This document shows positions 1 to 12,439 of a stretch of 64,000 nucleotides of DNA, one piece after another. How positions within the stretch are numbered: the stretch's first letter is position 1; each line of letters starts with the position of its first letter. The translations under genes were made by a program, and so were the position numbers. This DNA comes from Aristolochia californica (taxonomy: Eukaryota > Streptophyta > Magnoliopsida > Piperales > Aristolochiaceae). Under the pieces are notes generated by a model. It saw only the letters and a list, made by a program, of their open reading frames with translations. It was not told the origin of the DNA and searched no databases. The stretch lies in contig JARWKL010000001.1 in NCBI GenBank assembly GCA_029961685.1, positions 55,640,062 to 55,704,061 of the forward strand, in the 5' to 3' direction.

Positions 1-948
1 CAAAGAATATCTTTCTGGTGACCTTGACTCCTTTCGTCACAAAAATGGCATTATCCATCAGATGTCTTGTGTCTACACCCCTCAACAAAAAGGTGTAGCG
101 GAACAGAAGAACTGTCATCTCCTACAGGTAGCCTACAACTTATTATACTTCATGAAAGTACCAGACTTCTACTGGCCACCTGCCATACTTATTGTGTACT
201 TTGTCATTAATAGGTTAACCCCATCTCTCCTAGGTCATAAATCTACATACTCGTTATTATTTTAAATGATGAACCTTTTTTGTTTCCATTGAGAGTCTTC
301 GGGTGTGCATGTTTTGTTCATATTATATCATCTCAGCAAAGTAAACTTGATCCGAAATCTATCAAGTGTATCTTCTTAGGATACTCTCGCACACAGAAAG
401 GTTATGTGTACTATAATCATACTCTCCAAAGGTTACTTGTGTCTAGGGATGTGACCTTCTTTGAAGACACTTCATACTACTTCGAAAATGATCCTCTAGG
501 TCTCTCATTTGTACAAGCCTCTCCCTGATCGGTTGTGCCTCGTGCTACAGAAACTCTTCAACCCCCTGAAGCATTGGCTGATACCACACCTGCGAAGTTT
601 ATAGATCTCACTAAGGTAATTCCATCTCCACCTACTCATATTCCATTTGGACTACAATATGATACTTGGCATATCGCCTTAAGGAAAGAACTCAAGACTT
701 GACCTAGGCCCTCTAATTCTCACCCCATATCTAATTTGGTGTCTCACCATCGTTTGTCTTCTTCATGTTGTTAATTTCTTGCATCTATCTCCTCCATCTC
801 TATACCACAACCCTATCTGGAGGTTTTGAGGCATCCAAGATGGAAGACGACCATGGAAGAAAAAAATGCACGCACTATATGAGAATCTGACATGGGCTTT
901 AGTTCCTCTTCCTTCAAGCAAGAAATCCGTTGGATGTAAGTGGGTATA
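1..948 (+). mobile_element. Ty1/copia retrotransposon remnant, integrase part
   Basis: Conceptual translation gives the C-terminal half of a copia integrase. The motif YTPQQKGVAEQKN (about 75-110) corresponds to the YTPQQNGVAERKN motif of copia integrases, followed by FGCACFVH and KCIFLGYS (about 298-380). Stops and frameshifts (for example at 263 and 526) interrupt it, so it is not functional. The element begins before the window. It continues after the TRIM at 949-1279 with reverse transcriptase and RNase H in the same direction. Confidence 0.9.
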
Positions 949-1279
949 TGTTAAGGAATAATCCTACATAGATTAGTGAGATCAAAGATCTTTAGTTTCT
1001 TAGTTGGCAGAAGAGGTTTCCTAGGTTGGCTAGGCCTTAGACCCAATTTAACATGGTACCAGAGCTGGTACTCGTATGTGGGCCTCCACCCAAATTATCC
1101 ACTTGCCTACATGTGAGGGCCTCCACCTAAATTATCCACGTGCCTACACGTGAGGGGGAGTTTTAAGAAATAGTCTCACATGGATTAGTCATATCAAAGA
1201 TCTTGAGTTTATTAGTTAGCATAAGAGGTTTCCTAAGTTGGCTAGTCATTTTGGGATATGCCTTGGATCCAATTTAATA
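949..1279 (+). mobile_element. TRIM-type miniature LTR retrotransposon inside copia pol
   Basis: Two direct terminal repeats (949-1053 and 1161-1279) start TGTTAAGG / TTTTAAGA and end near AATTTAAC/TA. They flank a short non-coding middle. A primer-binding site like TGGTACCAGAGC follows the left repeat at 1054, and a purine tract GTGAGGGGGAG precedes the right one. The 5-bp duplication GTATA lies on both sides (944-948 and 1280-1284). Removing the element rejoins the copia frame (KSVGCKWVY..TTKHNSNG). It has no coding capacity and must rely on proteins of other elements. Confidence 0.88.
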
Positions 1280-2208
1280 GTATATACAACTAAACATAAT
1301 TCGAATGGATCAATTGCTCGCCTTAAAGTACGCCTCATTGCAAAAGGCTATACTCAATACTATGGAATTGATTATAAGTAAACATTCTCTTCGGTGGTAA
1401 AATTAAACTCGATACGTATATTGTTATCCCTTGCTGCTAATTCTTCCTGGCTGGTCTATCAGCTTGATGTGAAAAATGCTTTCCTAAATGGGGATATTAA
1501 AAAAAATTATATGCAACAGCTACTTGGATTTGTGGTTGAGGGGGAATCGGTATGTTGATTGAATAAATCTTTATTTGGTCTGAAACAATCTCCTCATGCA
1601 TGGTTTGATAAATTTAGCCAATCACTTATTTACCTCTATGTGACAAGATCAGATATCTCATATGCAGTAAGTGTGGCAAGTCAATACATGCACAAATCGT
1701 AACTTACTCATTGGCATGCATTGAAAACAATATTTGAAAGGAACTCTAAGAAGAGGGTTTCTCTATGAAAACTATGGTCTCTTCAACATAGAAGGGTTCT
1801 CGGATGCAGACTGGGTTGAATCCCCAAATGACAAAAAATCCACGTTTGGGTATTGTACAATGGTTAAAGGAAACTTGGTTACATGGTGAAGTAAGAAGCA
1901 CACACACAATCAGTGAGCTTCGATGGATCATGTCCCTTCTTATTGAACTGGGATTCTATGAAGGAGCTTCTATGGATCTATGTTGAGATAATCAAGCGGT
2001 GATCTATATTACTTAAAATCTAGTCTTCCATGAAAGAATACCACTTTATACGAGAAAATTTGTAAGCCGATATATTATTCCTCAAACATATCTCCTCACA
2101 AGGACAAGTCGTAGACATCCTCACAAAGCCTGTCACTCACAAAATCATGCCCATAATTTGTAGCAAGCTGGGCATTTATGATTTTTTCTCACCACCAGTT
2201 TGAGGGAG
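1280..2208 (+). mobile_element. Ty1/copia remnant, reverse transcriptase and RNase H part
   Basis: Recognisable RT motifs are ARLKVRLIAKGYTQ-like (about 1320-1350), YQLDVKNAFLNGDI (about 1457-1500) and SLFGLKQSPHAWFDKF (about 1570-1618). The sequence then jumps to RSDISYAV and the RNase H end ILTKPVTHK..CSKLGIYDFFSPP (about 2117-2200). An internal deletion and several stops make it a pseudogene. A polypurine tract TTTGAGGGAG lies immediately before the 3' LTR at 2209. Confidence 0.9.
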
Positions 2209-2495
2209 TGTTAGAAGATGGGCTCAAGCATACACGAGTATGGAGAAGCCCAAAGGGCTTATAGACTTTGTAACATCCTCTCAAAAACTATAAATAGAGG
2301 CGTTTGGCTTGGGATAGAGCATCAAGTCTCTCTCCCCTTCTCTCAATTCATCCAAACTCTCTTACCCTAAAGGCTCTCTCCTATCCTCTCTTTCACCTTT
2401 CTCTACCTGAATTTTCTCTCTTTGTCTCTTTTTCTCCTCTTCTCTCACTCTCTTACTTTTCTCGAGGTTCTAATCACGGGGTCCTAAATTTAACA
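2209..2495 (+). repeat. 3' LTR of the copia element
   Basis: It starts TGTTAGAAGATGGG right after the polypurine tract. It contains a TATA-like ACTATAAATAG (about 2288) and a long CT-rich leader, and ends near GGGGTCCTAAATTTAACA. Related ends are seen at about 15546 (-) and 60836 (-), and a related start at 6908. The right boundary is inferred from the TG..CA rule; the matching 5' LTR is outside the window. Confidence 0.65.
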
Positions 2496-2658
2496 AAGCC
2501 AAACAGACCTAGGATCGAGCCTAACTCAAACTGTTCACAAACTGGGTCAGTTCGATGCCACCCTTATGCATAGTCTTAGAGCAACAGTAAATTATAGAGC
2601 TACCACTACTCCACAAAGCCTACACAGAAGATATCCCCATTTGAATGTTGTTCACTTA

Positions 2659-4122
2659 GGTTTTGTTTGGAACCCCTAGAAAAGAAAAGGAGAAAGAAAG
2701 TGATTTTCTATTGTTTGGCAACAGAGAATCATGGAGAAAAAAAAATGAGAGAGATATATAGTTTCTCTCGTAGTTATAATATTTTTCATCTTAAAATGAT
2801 GGAATTCTAAGAGAAAAGAAAATAAATATAAAGGGGTAGAGAAAATTTTATTGGGCTTATAAATAAAGGAGCGGTTTAGATAAAATAAAGGAGCAACTAT
2901 AGATGAGATAGGAAAAACCGTTAGAATTCAAACAGAGGAATATCTACCCATTTTTCAGAATCATTCGCTATCACTAGAACTAAAACGTGGTCACGATTTG
3001 TCTAGAGTTTATGAATATCTGGTTTTCGAAACCATGTTGAGAGCATGCACATTTGCTTGGACAGGAAGTGTTTCCATTATGAGAAACTTTTAGTTTCCTT
3101 GGCATCGCCAATGAAGAGTCGGTGTCATGACCTAAAAGTTGGAGAAAAGTTTCTCCGACAAAGAAAGTGACCAGAACTTTCCATGGAAATGGGAATCAGT
3201 TTTCGACTAGGATTAGGTAAGTTAGGATTAGTGTTAAATCATGCTTAATAAAGTTAATGAAAAAGCAAATCTAACAAAATGGATCTAAAAGGCTTCATTC
3301 TTCAATCATTGCTAAAATTCCATCAAAGAGAAATTTTAAAAAATAAAAAAATAAAGATTTATCAAACGAATAAAGGAGCAACTGTAAATGAGACAAGAAA
3401 ATAAGAACAAATATCTAAACTATCATCGGCCCCTCCAAGTTGGATAGATGGTGATTCTTTGTTTTGCCTTTTGTTTCTTCGTCTCTTTTCTAATGAATAC
3501 TTCCTCAATCAGGCAACACTGATCATGTCTGCTTCACCAAATCCCTTCCCATGAAACCAATGAATATCTCCAGTCCACGCAGTCGACGACGTCATGAAAT
3601 GTGCCTCCTTCCGATTGCCTATTTGGGTGAGATGGAATCACAGCCCTTTCCGTTGTTACCTCCCTTGGAAAGCTCACCCCTTCTTTCTACCTAACACAAG
3701 ACCAGCACAGTGGTAACAATAAATATCATTTTAATCCTTCATGTATAGCCATGAATGGATGGATCAATCTAAAAAAATAGGCCTGTCTGAGAATGTTCCG
3801 AGTTTTGCTTTTTCAAACATGTGGCCTCTGTTGTAGGTTTATGTACAAAATGGAGGTAGAGAAGGTGGCATTGTAAGTGGGCACAAATGTCAACAGGAGA
3901 GAAGTGCATGCTTCTTCCTCATATGTGCATTACGAGGAAACTATAATAGATAAATATTAAATTTAGGATATGTAATCGATCCCTATACAAACTAGTTGAT
4001 CTCTTTGGGTGGCAAGAAATAAGTTACATATGTGGGCATCCAAACAAGATAAAAGAAACATTTTTTTATTTTTTTCTTTTATCTTTCTTTTCTATTCTTT
4101 TCTAGTAGTTCCAAACAGACCT
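2659..4122. mobile_element. Non-autonomous DNA transposon, PIF/Harbinger-like ends
   Basis: The left end GGTTTTGTTTGGAACCCC and the reverse complement of the right end, GGTCTGTTTGGAACTACT, match over about 40 bp, continuing with CTAGAAAAGAA and purine-rich sequence. TTA flanks both sides (2656-2658 and 4123-4125), as in the 3-bp duplications of PIF/Harbinger elements. The interior has no ORF of note and holds two copies of an AATAAAGGAGCAACT-type stretch (about 2865-2905 and 3365-3390). A hAT origin is possible, since its ends can also read TGTTTGGAA. Confidence 0.5.
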
Positions 4123-4125
4123 TTA

Positions 4126-6040
4126 ATGGCTACATGGGTGGGTTTCGGGCAAGCTAGGGCATAACATTTCATGCACGATATCGAACCACCAAAAATCTGA
4201 AATGCAATAGACATTCTATAAGTATTATGTAACATCTTTTTTCATGGGCAGTAATACTTCATTAAACTGAGTGAAGTTTAATATTAAAATTACTACTCAC
4301 TTAAGAGATTCATTGCTCAGCCTTACAAATTAATGGTCTCTCTTAACAATTATTTATGTAGTACTATTCCTGGCTAACTCTTCTTACATAGCAAAAAAAA
4401 AAAAAAACTGTATCTTATATTTGTTGAACTAGGTAGATTTGTTCTTGTCATTTTGCTTTATCTCTTTGATTCTCATTCTTTTATATGACATGCAACATAA
4501 CATCCTATTTTCGATTGGCATGTTAAAAGCATTAAAATGTTCTCAAATAAAAAATAAAGAAAGGAAAAAAAAACTCTTCGTATTGAGCAAGTTTTTGAAG
4601 GATCTCCTGTTTCTTTGGCTTAACAGGAAGGAGAGTGTTAAAGAAACCTAAAGTTACTGTTCTTCTCTCCTCTTCCATGATCGCCATAAATTCTTTCTTA
4701 CCTTTTGTTTTTGGTGGAGTTAGGGGTAGCTTTTTTTGTTTTTGCCAGAGCTACGGACAAAGAATATGTAAACTTCTGCAAGTTCCGGAAGCTACGTGGT
4801 ATAATGGAGTGTGTTGTGGAGAAGATGACAAGCGGAGGATCCATCTTCCCATATGTCGCGAACCTTTCTTCCAAAACACATCTGGGAAGAACTTTCCTTC
4901 TCAAGCCCTCATGTTTGTTCCAGATTCAGGACTTTCAACTGGAAGCCTATTCCCTGTCTATTCAGAGCCACTTGTCCACCATTGGGCCCTTGCCGAAGAA
5001 ACAGCCGAAGACCTGCAATGGATTCCCACTACGAACCACAAGTGAAACCCAGGGAAGAAAACATTTCTCAAGTCGACATCTGATTCCACGTCTGCCTTAG
5101 GCTGCCGAACCTCCTTTCAGGGCCTTCACAGGCACTAAATCTAACTGAAAAGGAAAATTTAACAAACACCTTCTGGCATGATCCGGTACCTTTTCTTGAT
5201 CTATGAAACCTCTACTTGTAGCCTTTTAATGGAGGCTGCGGTGAAAACTGATGAGTTTTTTGCTTTTGGGTTTTAAGAGATTAGACTTGGGAATCTCAGA
5301 GGAGAGAGAGCCTCGAAAGGGTTGATTGCTCTTCATGATACTTTGAAAAGCAAAAAAGGGTTACCATAGAACAGCTCCAACTCAAATGGAAACACATCAA
5401 AAAGGAAGTTTGCTTTGTGGACCTTCCTCTGCTCAAACCTTAGATTATAGGGCTTGCAATAGTAAACTAACCAAAAGAGTCCATGTAAAAATGGACCTGG
5501 AACAACAACTTGTGTCTCAACTCCAAAATCTGTTATTCATTCTATTGTCTAGCAAATAGATCTAAGTAGTGACTAAACCATCATATTAGTCTAGTGATGA
5601 CCTCCAACCTTTGGCAATTGGCTACTACATCCATGGCTCATTGCTCCTCATGATATCCAATTTCAATAAACAAGCCCACAATGAATCAAGTGCAACTAAT
5701 GTTTCTTTTTCAGATACCTTTATACATTGATGATGCTCTCTTGTTAGGCAAGCAACATCAATTACTTTGGGTAAATATAATTCCCTCATGGTTTTGCCCA
5801 TAATGTTTTTGAGTCATTGATGATTTCTTGCAACAATTAGGTCAAAAAATCTTATTCATTCATACAACTGATCAATTGTTACCCCTACTACAAAAAAAAT
5901 TGACCTTAAAAGTACAAAGATTGTTCTTAAAACATATACCTTAAGCCAAATGTAATCCCCAATTATATAATTTGATCTCTCCCTAAGAGATTCAACAGAA
6001 ACTAGATTGTCGATCTAGTTGACACCCCCTTTCTAGATTT
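4126..6040. other. Unassigned interval with short unrecognised ORFs
   Basis: About 1.9 kb without a recognisable gene. The longest open frame is 131 codons at 4705-5100 (+), starting MFLVELGVAFFVFARA. It overlaps two other frames of similar length (4635-5045 and 4853-5083) and shows no known domain. GC content is slightly higher here than around it, so this could be a decayed exon or part of a transcript leader. Near 6046-6060 the minus strand reads GGTATTCTAGAGCC, weakly like an LTR-element primer-binding site. Confidence 0.3.
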
Positions 6041-6729
6041 CTGGCTCTAGAATACCAATTGTTTTAATGTTAACGTACCAGAGAACCTCTAATAAAGAAA
6101 GTTAAACATACAAAAGAATAAAAGTAAACTTACAACTTTCTTTTGGAAAGATAATTATTCTCCAAATATTTAAGTACGGGAGATGATGTAGAAGAGCTTG
6201 AGAATGCTAAGGGCTGAGAAACTTGAGAGAATGATGTTATTTTCCAAGACAAACAACTAGTTTTCTCTCAAATGAGTTTGTATGAAAATTTCAATTGAAA
6301 AGGCTTTTGAAGGGCATTGAATTGACAATAAATGCTCATTGTTTAGTCCAATATGAGTTCGGGGGTCTACTTATAAGTTTCCTTGTCATGCTAGAATTCT
6401 AACTCTTAGAAAATCGGACATGAAACTCCTTTAAGGTGGTAAAATTTTATTTTTCTACTTGCATCATTTTAGCCTTTAGATACTTGCCACATTATCATAC
6501 TCTCAAATAAGTACTCCTAAGTTTACAAAAAGTAATAGGAATGTGCCCAACATCTAGCATGAGTTAATTCTATTATTCACCCAAGAGGTATTTTTTGAGC
6601 TACTCTGAGAAAGTGAGTAGACTCTGTGCCCACAATTGGGCTACTTTTCCGCCTTTGAAATTGTGTGGGAGTATTTTTTACTATGACCATTTGACTGGAG
6701 TATGGATGGAGTTTTGTCGTATGGTTAAG

Positions 6730-7230
6730 AATGATTTTTTCTCTCAGTGTTATTATTCTAATTGGGTTTCTTGACAAGAACAAAAAGATCATCAGAGGGG
6801 GTGTTGGAAGATATAATGGACTGTTATTTTATACAAGAAGACCTTATATACCATTTGCAGCAAGTTGGGCGTTTATAATGTTCTCTCACCTCCAGCTTGA
6901 GGGGGAGTGTTGGAAGATGGGCCCAAGCCCATACGACCAAGGAAGACCCACACATCCAAATGTGTTAGAAAATGGATTCAAGTCCACACATCCAAGAGAG
7001 GTGAATGATGGGCTCAAGCCCACAAACCAAGGAAGGTCCACATAGTGGTGGCATGAGGCTAAATAAAAAGTCATCTCATAAATATGACATTGATGTGATT
7101 AGTTTAAGTTTTAGGAGCATATTTGTAATATTGTATTTTGTTCATCTATAAATTGAACTTCAAGGGGAGAGTTTGGATACAAGTCCATAACCTCTTTCTT
7201 TTTCATGTTTTCTCCCAAATATGTTGTCTT
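6730..7230 (+). mobile_element. Copia 3' end with adjoining LTR
   Basis: The peptide CSKLGVYNVLSPPA (about 6860-6900) is the end of a copia polyprotein and parallels CSKLGIYDFFSPPV at about 2160-2200. The polypurine tract CTTGAGGGGGAG leads into an LTR starting at 6908 (TGTTGGAAGATGGGCCC), the same family as the LTR at 2209. Within the LTR, a motif like ATGGGC(C/T)CAAGCCCA followed by CCAAG..AGG/AGACCCAC recurs two or three times between 6915 and 7040. The rest of the element is missing. Confidence 0.75.
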
Positions 7231-8640
7231 TTTTTTTCCATGAGCTAATCAATGAAGCTCTGAAAATCAACAAATTTGAACACTTCAATTTTGAAATTCT
7301 AAACTTAATCTACTTTAATCAAGCTTAAATTGAGACAAACGTGAATTTTAGAAGTCATTTACCCTAAATCAGAATTGAAAACATCAATTTCATATGTTGA
7401 ACCCAATTTATGCTTCTTTTCATACATAATCAAATTCGAAATATGAAATTTAAGAACCCAATTAGTTTTAATCCAAAACTTCAAACACCACTAAACACCC
7501 TCAAATCGAGCAGGATAAAATTTCAAAATCCTAACGATTTAAAATATGAGCTTAGAATGCTTCGGTTCAAGTTAAAACTCAAAATGATCATGTGACGAGC
7601 TATGAGAAGGGAAAGTATAACCGAAATTAGGAAAATCAACAAGAGAGATGGAGAAAATGAGAAGGGACAACTCAGTTTCAAACTTTAAATCCAGAGATAG
7701 AAAACGTATCATCTAACCTAAGGGAATCTAAGGCTTCTCATTTTGAAAATCAAACAAGGAGGAGCATGAAATTAGAAGGGGTCAAAGAGGAGGGAAAAGG
7801 GGGATGACATAGTTTATGACTTACCTGTTCTTCTTTTTTGTTTTCTTTTTCATGTAATTACCTAAATGCCCTTCCGTTTTCATCTTATTCCATTCATATC
7901 CTTTCAAGATATGACACCCTTCCCACTACAAAAAAAAAAAAAAAAAAAATAGAATAATTTAGTCCTCTCTGATTTTTTGTCAATAGAAAAATAACTGCTA
8001 GTTTGAGTTAGGAAAGCTATAAATACCCCCACCAACCCACGAGTAAACAGAGACATGGATTATTTATTGGCATATATTCGAGCCACAACTTTATCATGTA
8101 AATTCCCTTTCAAAAATGTTTTAGAGAGAGAAAGAGAGTGATCTTACATTTGAAAAACCGATAGTACTCGTCAAAAAAATAATATAATATTTATATGGTA
8201 TTAAAATAATATTAATTATTTTTACTTTAATTAAAACTATATATTATATTAAAATAGGTTATAGTATACAAAAAATGAAATTACTCGAATAAATATTTAT
8301 AGTAAGTATATTTATTGGTATTAAATTAGATTTGAGGAGTGACGCATCATGCATCCACCAACACTGGAACAAACCTGAAAGCGTCTCTTTCCTACGTGAC
8401 CGATAAGTACGTGCATTCTGTCTGATTGGGTACTCCACCAAAGCTGGTAAAAGAAAAAGGAAAGAATTCTACTGTAGCAGCAAGCACAGCCGGCGTTGTT
8501 GATGACCATTCTTGTTGTTGATAAGCAAATTCTGACAAAGCACTGGCCAAAACCAACTTCTCTTCCTCATCTTCCCCGAATTTAAATCTGGATGAACGTC
8601 TCGTGCAAATGCTATGAAAAAAGCCAAACCAAAAAGCCAT
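7231..8640. other. AT-rich intergenic stretch upstream of aldolase copy 1
   Basis: No supported gene. It contains a run of about 20 A at 7930-7949 preceded by CACTAC, and AT-rich sequence at 8160-8330. The short ORFs on the minus strand at 8259-8640 are unsupported by any domain and lie just upstream of the aldolase promoter. Confidence 0.4.
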
Positions 8641-8748
8641 TTTTAGGCACTCCTCTTCTTCTCCCCTTTGTTGCTGAGAGGGACTGGAAATCCTATCGTC
8701 TGTAAGCGCTTCTGGAGGCTTCTAATTCACTTTTTTCTTTTTCGTATC

Positions 8749-8755
8749 TATAAAA
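8749..8755 (+). promoter_or_regulatory. Probable TATA box of aldolase copy 1
   Basis: TATAAAA sits in the context TTCGTATCTATAAAATG, preceded by a CT-rich stretch. The same context is conserved upstream of the second gene copy (16286-16292), which supports a promoter role. The start codon is about 645 bp downstream. A 5'-UTR intron is plausible (donor like GTATGC at about 9188, acceptor near 9357). Confidence 0.5.
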
Positions 8756-9398
8756 TGTAAGAAAGCACTGCTCTATCAGAGTCGGTTCATCTTCATATGC
8801 TTTTTGTGTAGGTCTAACGTGATATTCAGTTGGCGACGTATTTGTGGCCGAGTATCCGACGAGGTTTGATGTCATTTGTTAGTTGAAAAGAAGAAGAGAA
8901 CCGTACTTTTTCTTGTTCGTTTTTTTCCTTTTCTCATTTTTTTTCTCTTGCTACCCACCACCGAGCGGATTCGAGGAGTCGGGAGAGCAAGAGAAACTAC
9001 TCATTCAAGTAGCTGAAATTGGGAAAGTTTATCAGGCGAGATAAAAATCTTATCTGTCCTAGTTCTTTTCCTTGCTGTCAACTGGACACTTTAATCCCCT
9101 TGTGAAAGCTTTACGGTGATTCTAGATTGCTCTCAAATCTGCTCCATTTTTAGCTGTCAGACTCTGTAGTTTCTTCGTTCCGAGTGGGTATGCCTCTTTT
9201 TTTGTTTGCTCGAGTTTCTTTTGCCATTGTCGAACGGTTGGAACAACCCAGGATCAGTCTCTGAATGGTTTAAGTTGTTGATATTTGAACTCTTTTACCT
9301 TCAAACAGCATAAGGAATTGTCCAAATTATTTACAGATTATTTGTAAATATTTATCAGTAAGAGAGCGGGAGGGCATCATCGGCATAATCCAGTGGCA

Positions 9399-12000
9399 AT
9401 GGTGACCGGAACAGTGGACCTTCGATCAGACACCGTCACAAAACCCACAGAAGCCATGCGAGCAGCAATGGCGAGCGCCGAAGTAGACGACGACGTCTTA
9501 GGCTCGGATCCTACTGCCTTCCGCCTCGAATCGGAAGTGGCGCGAATCATGCGAAAAGAAGCCGCTATTTTTGTTCCTTCCGGCACCATGGGTAACCTCA
9601 TAAGCGTCCTCGTCCACTGCGAAACCAGAGGCAGCGAAGTAATTCTGGGAGACAAATCCCATATCCACGTTTATGAGAACGGAGGCATTTCCACAATTGG
9701 GGGTGTGCATCCAAGAACCGTCAAGAATAACCCAGACGGAACCATGGATTTTGACTTGATTGAAGCGGCCATTCGAAACCCTGAGGACGAGCTTTACTAC
9801 CCGACCACCAGGCTCATCTGTTTGGAGAATTCGCAGGCCAAGTAAGAAAACTCACTACCTTCTGCTCCTGCAAATTGCTGAAATTATTTATTTATGGGAC
9901 TGCGAATTCCTTAAAATAGTGCATGGACACCATTAACGTTCCTTTTTCTGAACTTTGGAATACAGAGTAGTAGTACCTTTCAATTTTCTATTTTTTAAAC
10001 TAGGTGTGGGGTGCCCAACAGAGAATGTTTGCCTCTGCGTCCTTCAAGGGCTTTCCTTTTTCTCTTTTTATTGACCTGCTGTGAGGGTAAGAAGTTTTGG
10101 TCGAGCTGAATCATATGAATGATAAACATTGGGTGGAAATGATAATGGCATTTAAAAAGGATCCTTTGGTTTCAGGCAGTAAATTCACTGGAGCCATACA
10201 GATTCTGCTAGTCCTCTCTGGAAAAGTCTCTTTTCATTTCATTTCACTTCCCTGAAATTGTACTTGAGATCTTGCATTACAGACGTCACTCAGTGCATAT
10301 TTAGTCTCAATGGCTGCCATAACCATTCATGTCATACTGATGCTAGCATTTCAAGTGCAGTTGTGGAGGTAGATGCATCTCTGTGCAATATACAGACAGA
10401 GTTGGAGCATTAGCTAAAAAGCATGGTTTAAAGCTACACATTGATGGAGCACGCATATTCAACGCAGCAGTTGTAAGCAACTGCTTTCTATGTTTTGATG
10501 ATGGTTTGAATAATCTATAAGATGATCATCAAAATGAATTTGAACCCTTATTGCATACTTCACTGATTGCTGCATCCATAAGTATCTAAGTTTCTACAAA
10601 ATTTTTATGCTAGGCCCTGAAGGTTCCTGTTCACAGATTAGTTCAGGCTGCTGATTCAGTTTCGGTATCTTCATTTCTCTCTTCGTGATTATTTCGACCA
10701 TAGTTGATTTTCTAAATGAAAGAATTACCTACACAAGTTCTGTTTTTTTTTTTTTTTCTGGTATCTCATTTAGCACATTCTTTGCATCTGCTTCTTCGTG
10801 TGGGATTCACAACCAGGTCTGCTTGTCCAAAGGGATAGGTGCCCCAGTTGGATCCATCATTGTAGGCTCAAAAAGCTTCATTGCAAAGGTGCATGATTGT
10901 TAGATTGCTTGTATTAACTAAGTTTCCTTTAACAAACGTTTTTATTTTTTTCATAGAATTTATCTCTCTATTACTTCCCAACTTCAGGCTAAGAGACTAA
11001 GGAAAACTTTAGGTGGAGGAATGAGACAGATTGGAATACTCTGTGCAGCTGCATATGTTGCATTGCAGGAGAACGTTGCAAAACTCCAAGATGATCACAG
11101 GAAAGCAAAGGCTTTAGCAGGTTCTCTCCATTCCTTTCACTTGCTCCAAGTCCAGAAGCTAAAAGTTTTTTTTATCTGTCAATACATTGGCAATTCCTTT
11201 ACAATCTCTATTGACTTCATTTGCCCTTCTGGTGCATGAAGATGAAATAGCTTTTGCCTTGATCCACATATATCAATGCCCTAACTGTCATTAGTTATTA
11301 GACTGTTCCATGAGCACTGTCAATATGCGATTCAAGTGACTAAATATAAATTTCTGCTGCCCGACATGTTGCAGATGGACTGAGTCAAATCCATGGACTT
11401 AAATTGGATACTTCAAGTGTGGAGACCAATATGGTTAGTATCATTAAGGGTAGAGCTTCTAGAAACCAGTGCGATTTTCAGCTTGTCAAAATCTTGCTCC
11501 TGCTGAATCAACTGGATGAGTTTCTCAGACATCCAATATGCACTTAGAACTTTAACTTATCCCTGTATTACATATAAATTAAAATTGAATGGTTACGTAG
11601 GTATTCTTTGATGTCGTGGATGGTTCAACCGTCAAGCTGGAAAGGCTTTGCAAGATTTTGGAAGAGAATGGTATACTAGTGATGATTGCAAGCTCGTCAA
11701 GGTGAACTCATACTGGTCTTTCCATGCAAGTCGATTCTGTTTCTAGTGAATCGCTATATCGTACATAACTTATCATATACCTAAAAGAGGTTTTTGTTCC
11801 TTCAGCATTAGGATGGTTCTTCACCATCAAATCTCAGACACTGATGTCCAATACACACTGTCATGCATCCAGGTGACTGCAGCTTCTACTCATGCGCCCC
11901 TTCCTCTGGACTTCTGATCTCTATCCCAAACATCTGATTATTCGTCTTTATTTTGCAGCAAGGTGTTCTGCAACTCCAAGCTGAAGCTTACAACAAATGA
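9399..12000 (+). CDS. Low-specificity L-threonine aldolase, copy 1 (nine exons, 359 aa)
   Basis: A PLP-dependent fold-type I enzyme that cleaves L-threonine or L-allo-threonine to glycine and acetaldehyde; Arabidopsis homologues are THA1 and THA2. Exons: 9399-9841, 10361-10472, 10614-10664, 10817-10888, 10988-11120, 11375-11433, 11601-11701, 11806-11872, 11959-12000. All introns are GT..AG and phases agree, giving 359 codons plus stop, against about 358 aa for Arabidopsis THA1. Visible motifs are DLRSDTVTKPT at the N-terminus, PSGTMGNLIS, HIDGARIFNAA (PLP-contacting Asp), CLSKGIGAPVGS (Lys forming the Schiff base), KTLGGGMRQIG and VLHHQISDTDVQYTLSC. The ATG at 9399 is chosen because the family starts about seven residues before LRSDTVT; an upstream GTG only adds two codons. 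The gene is duplicated at 17.1-25.6 kb. I see no disabling lesion. Confidence 0.95.
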
Positions 12001-12439
12001 AGGCACAGTGTGAGCGACTAAATTTCATTCTAAATAAGCAAATTCTAAATAAGCAATCTGTTGCAGTCTCTGTTGCAAAAGGATAACAGAGATATTTATG
12101 GTGTAAAAGCTTTCTTAGTCAAAGAAGTATCTGTGCTGAGTCCATATTTTTGGAATCAGCCACTAAAATTTGAAGATCTTAAGCATAATTAACTTGAATT
12201 GGCGATGGACTTGCATAAACCCACTGACCACCATTATCCATTTGCTTCTTCTTTGGAAGCTACTGATAAAGCCCTTGAATTGTCAAAGCCTGATCACAGA
12301 TGTTGGATGGAAATGTGAAGGGCCATCAAGTGAAAAAAACAACAATGAGAGAGTTCTTTAGAACATCAAATTTGAAGCTTCCATGGAAACGTAAAAACAG
12401 TTGAGGACAAAAAAAGTCGTCAGAAACTTCATTTGTTAA

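Noticed and set aside
6046..6062. Minus-strand GGTATTCTAGAGCC as an LTR-element primer-binding site
   Set aside because: The match is imperfect and no LTR pair or coding remnant could be defined around it.
7926..7950. CACTACAAAAAAA-like start of a CACTA element
   Set aside because: Only the homopolymer-dominated end motif is present. No subterminal repeats or partner end were found, so chance is likely.
9377..9655. Minus-strand frames over aldolase exon 1 (and 17057-17347 over copy 2)
   Set aside because: Shadow frames of the conserved aldolase exon; they lack independent similarity.
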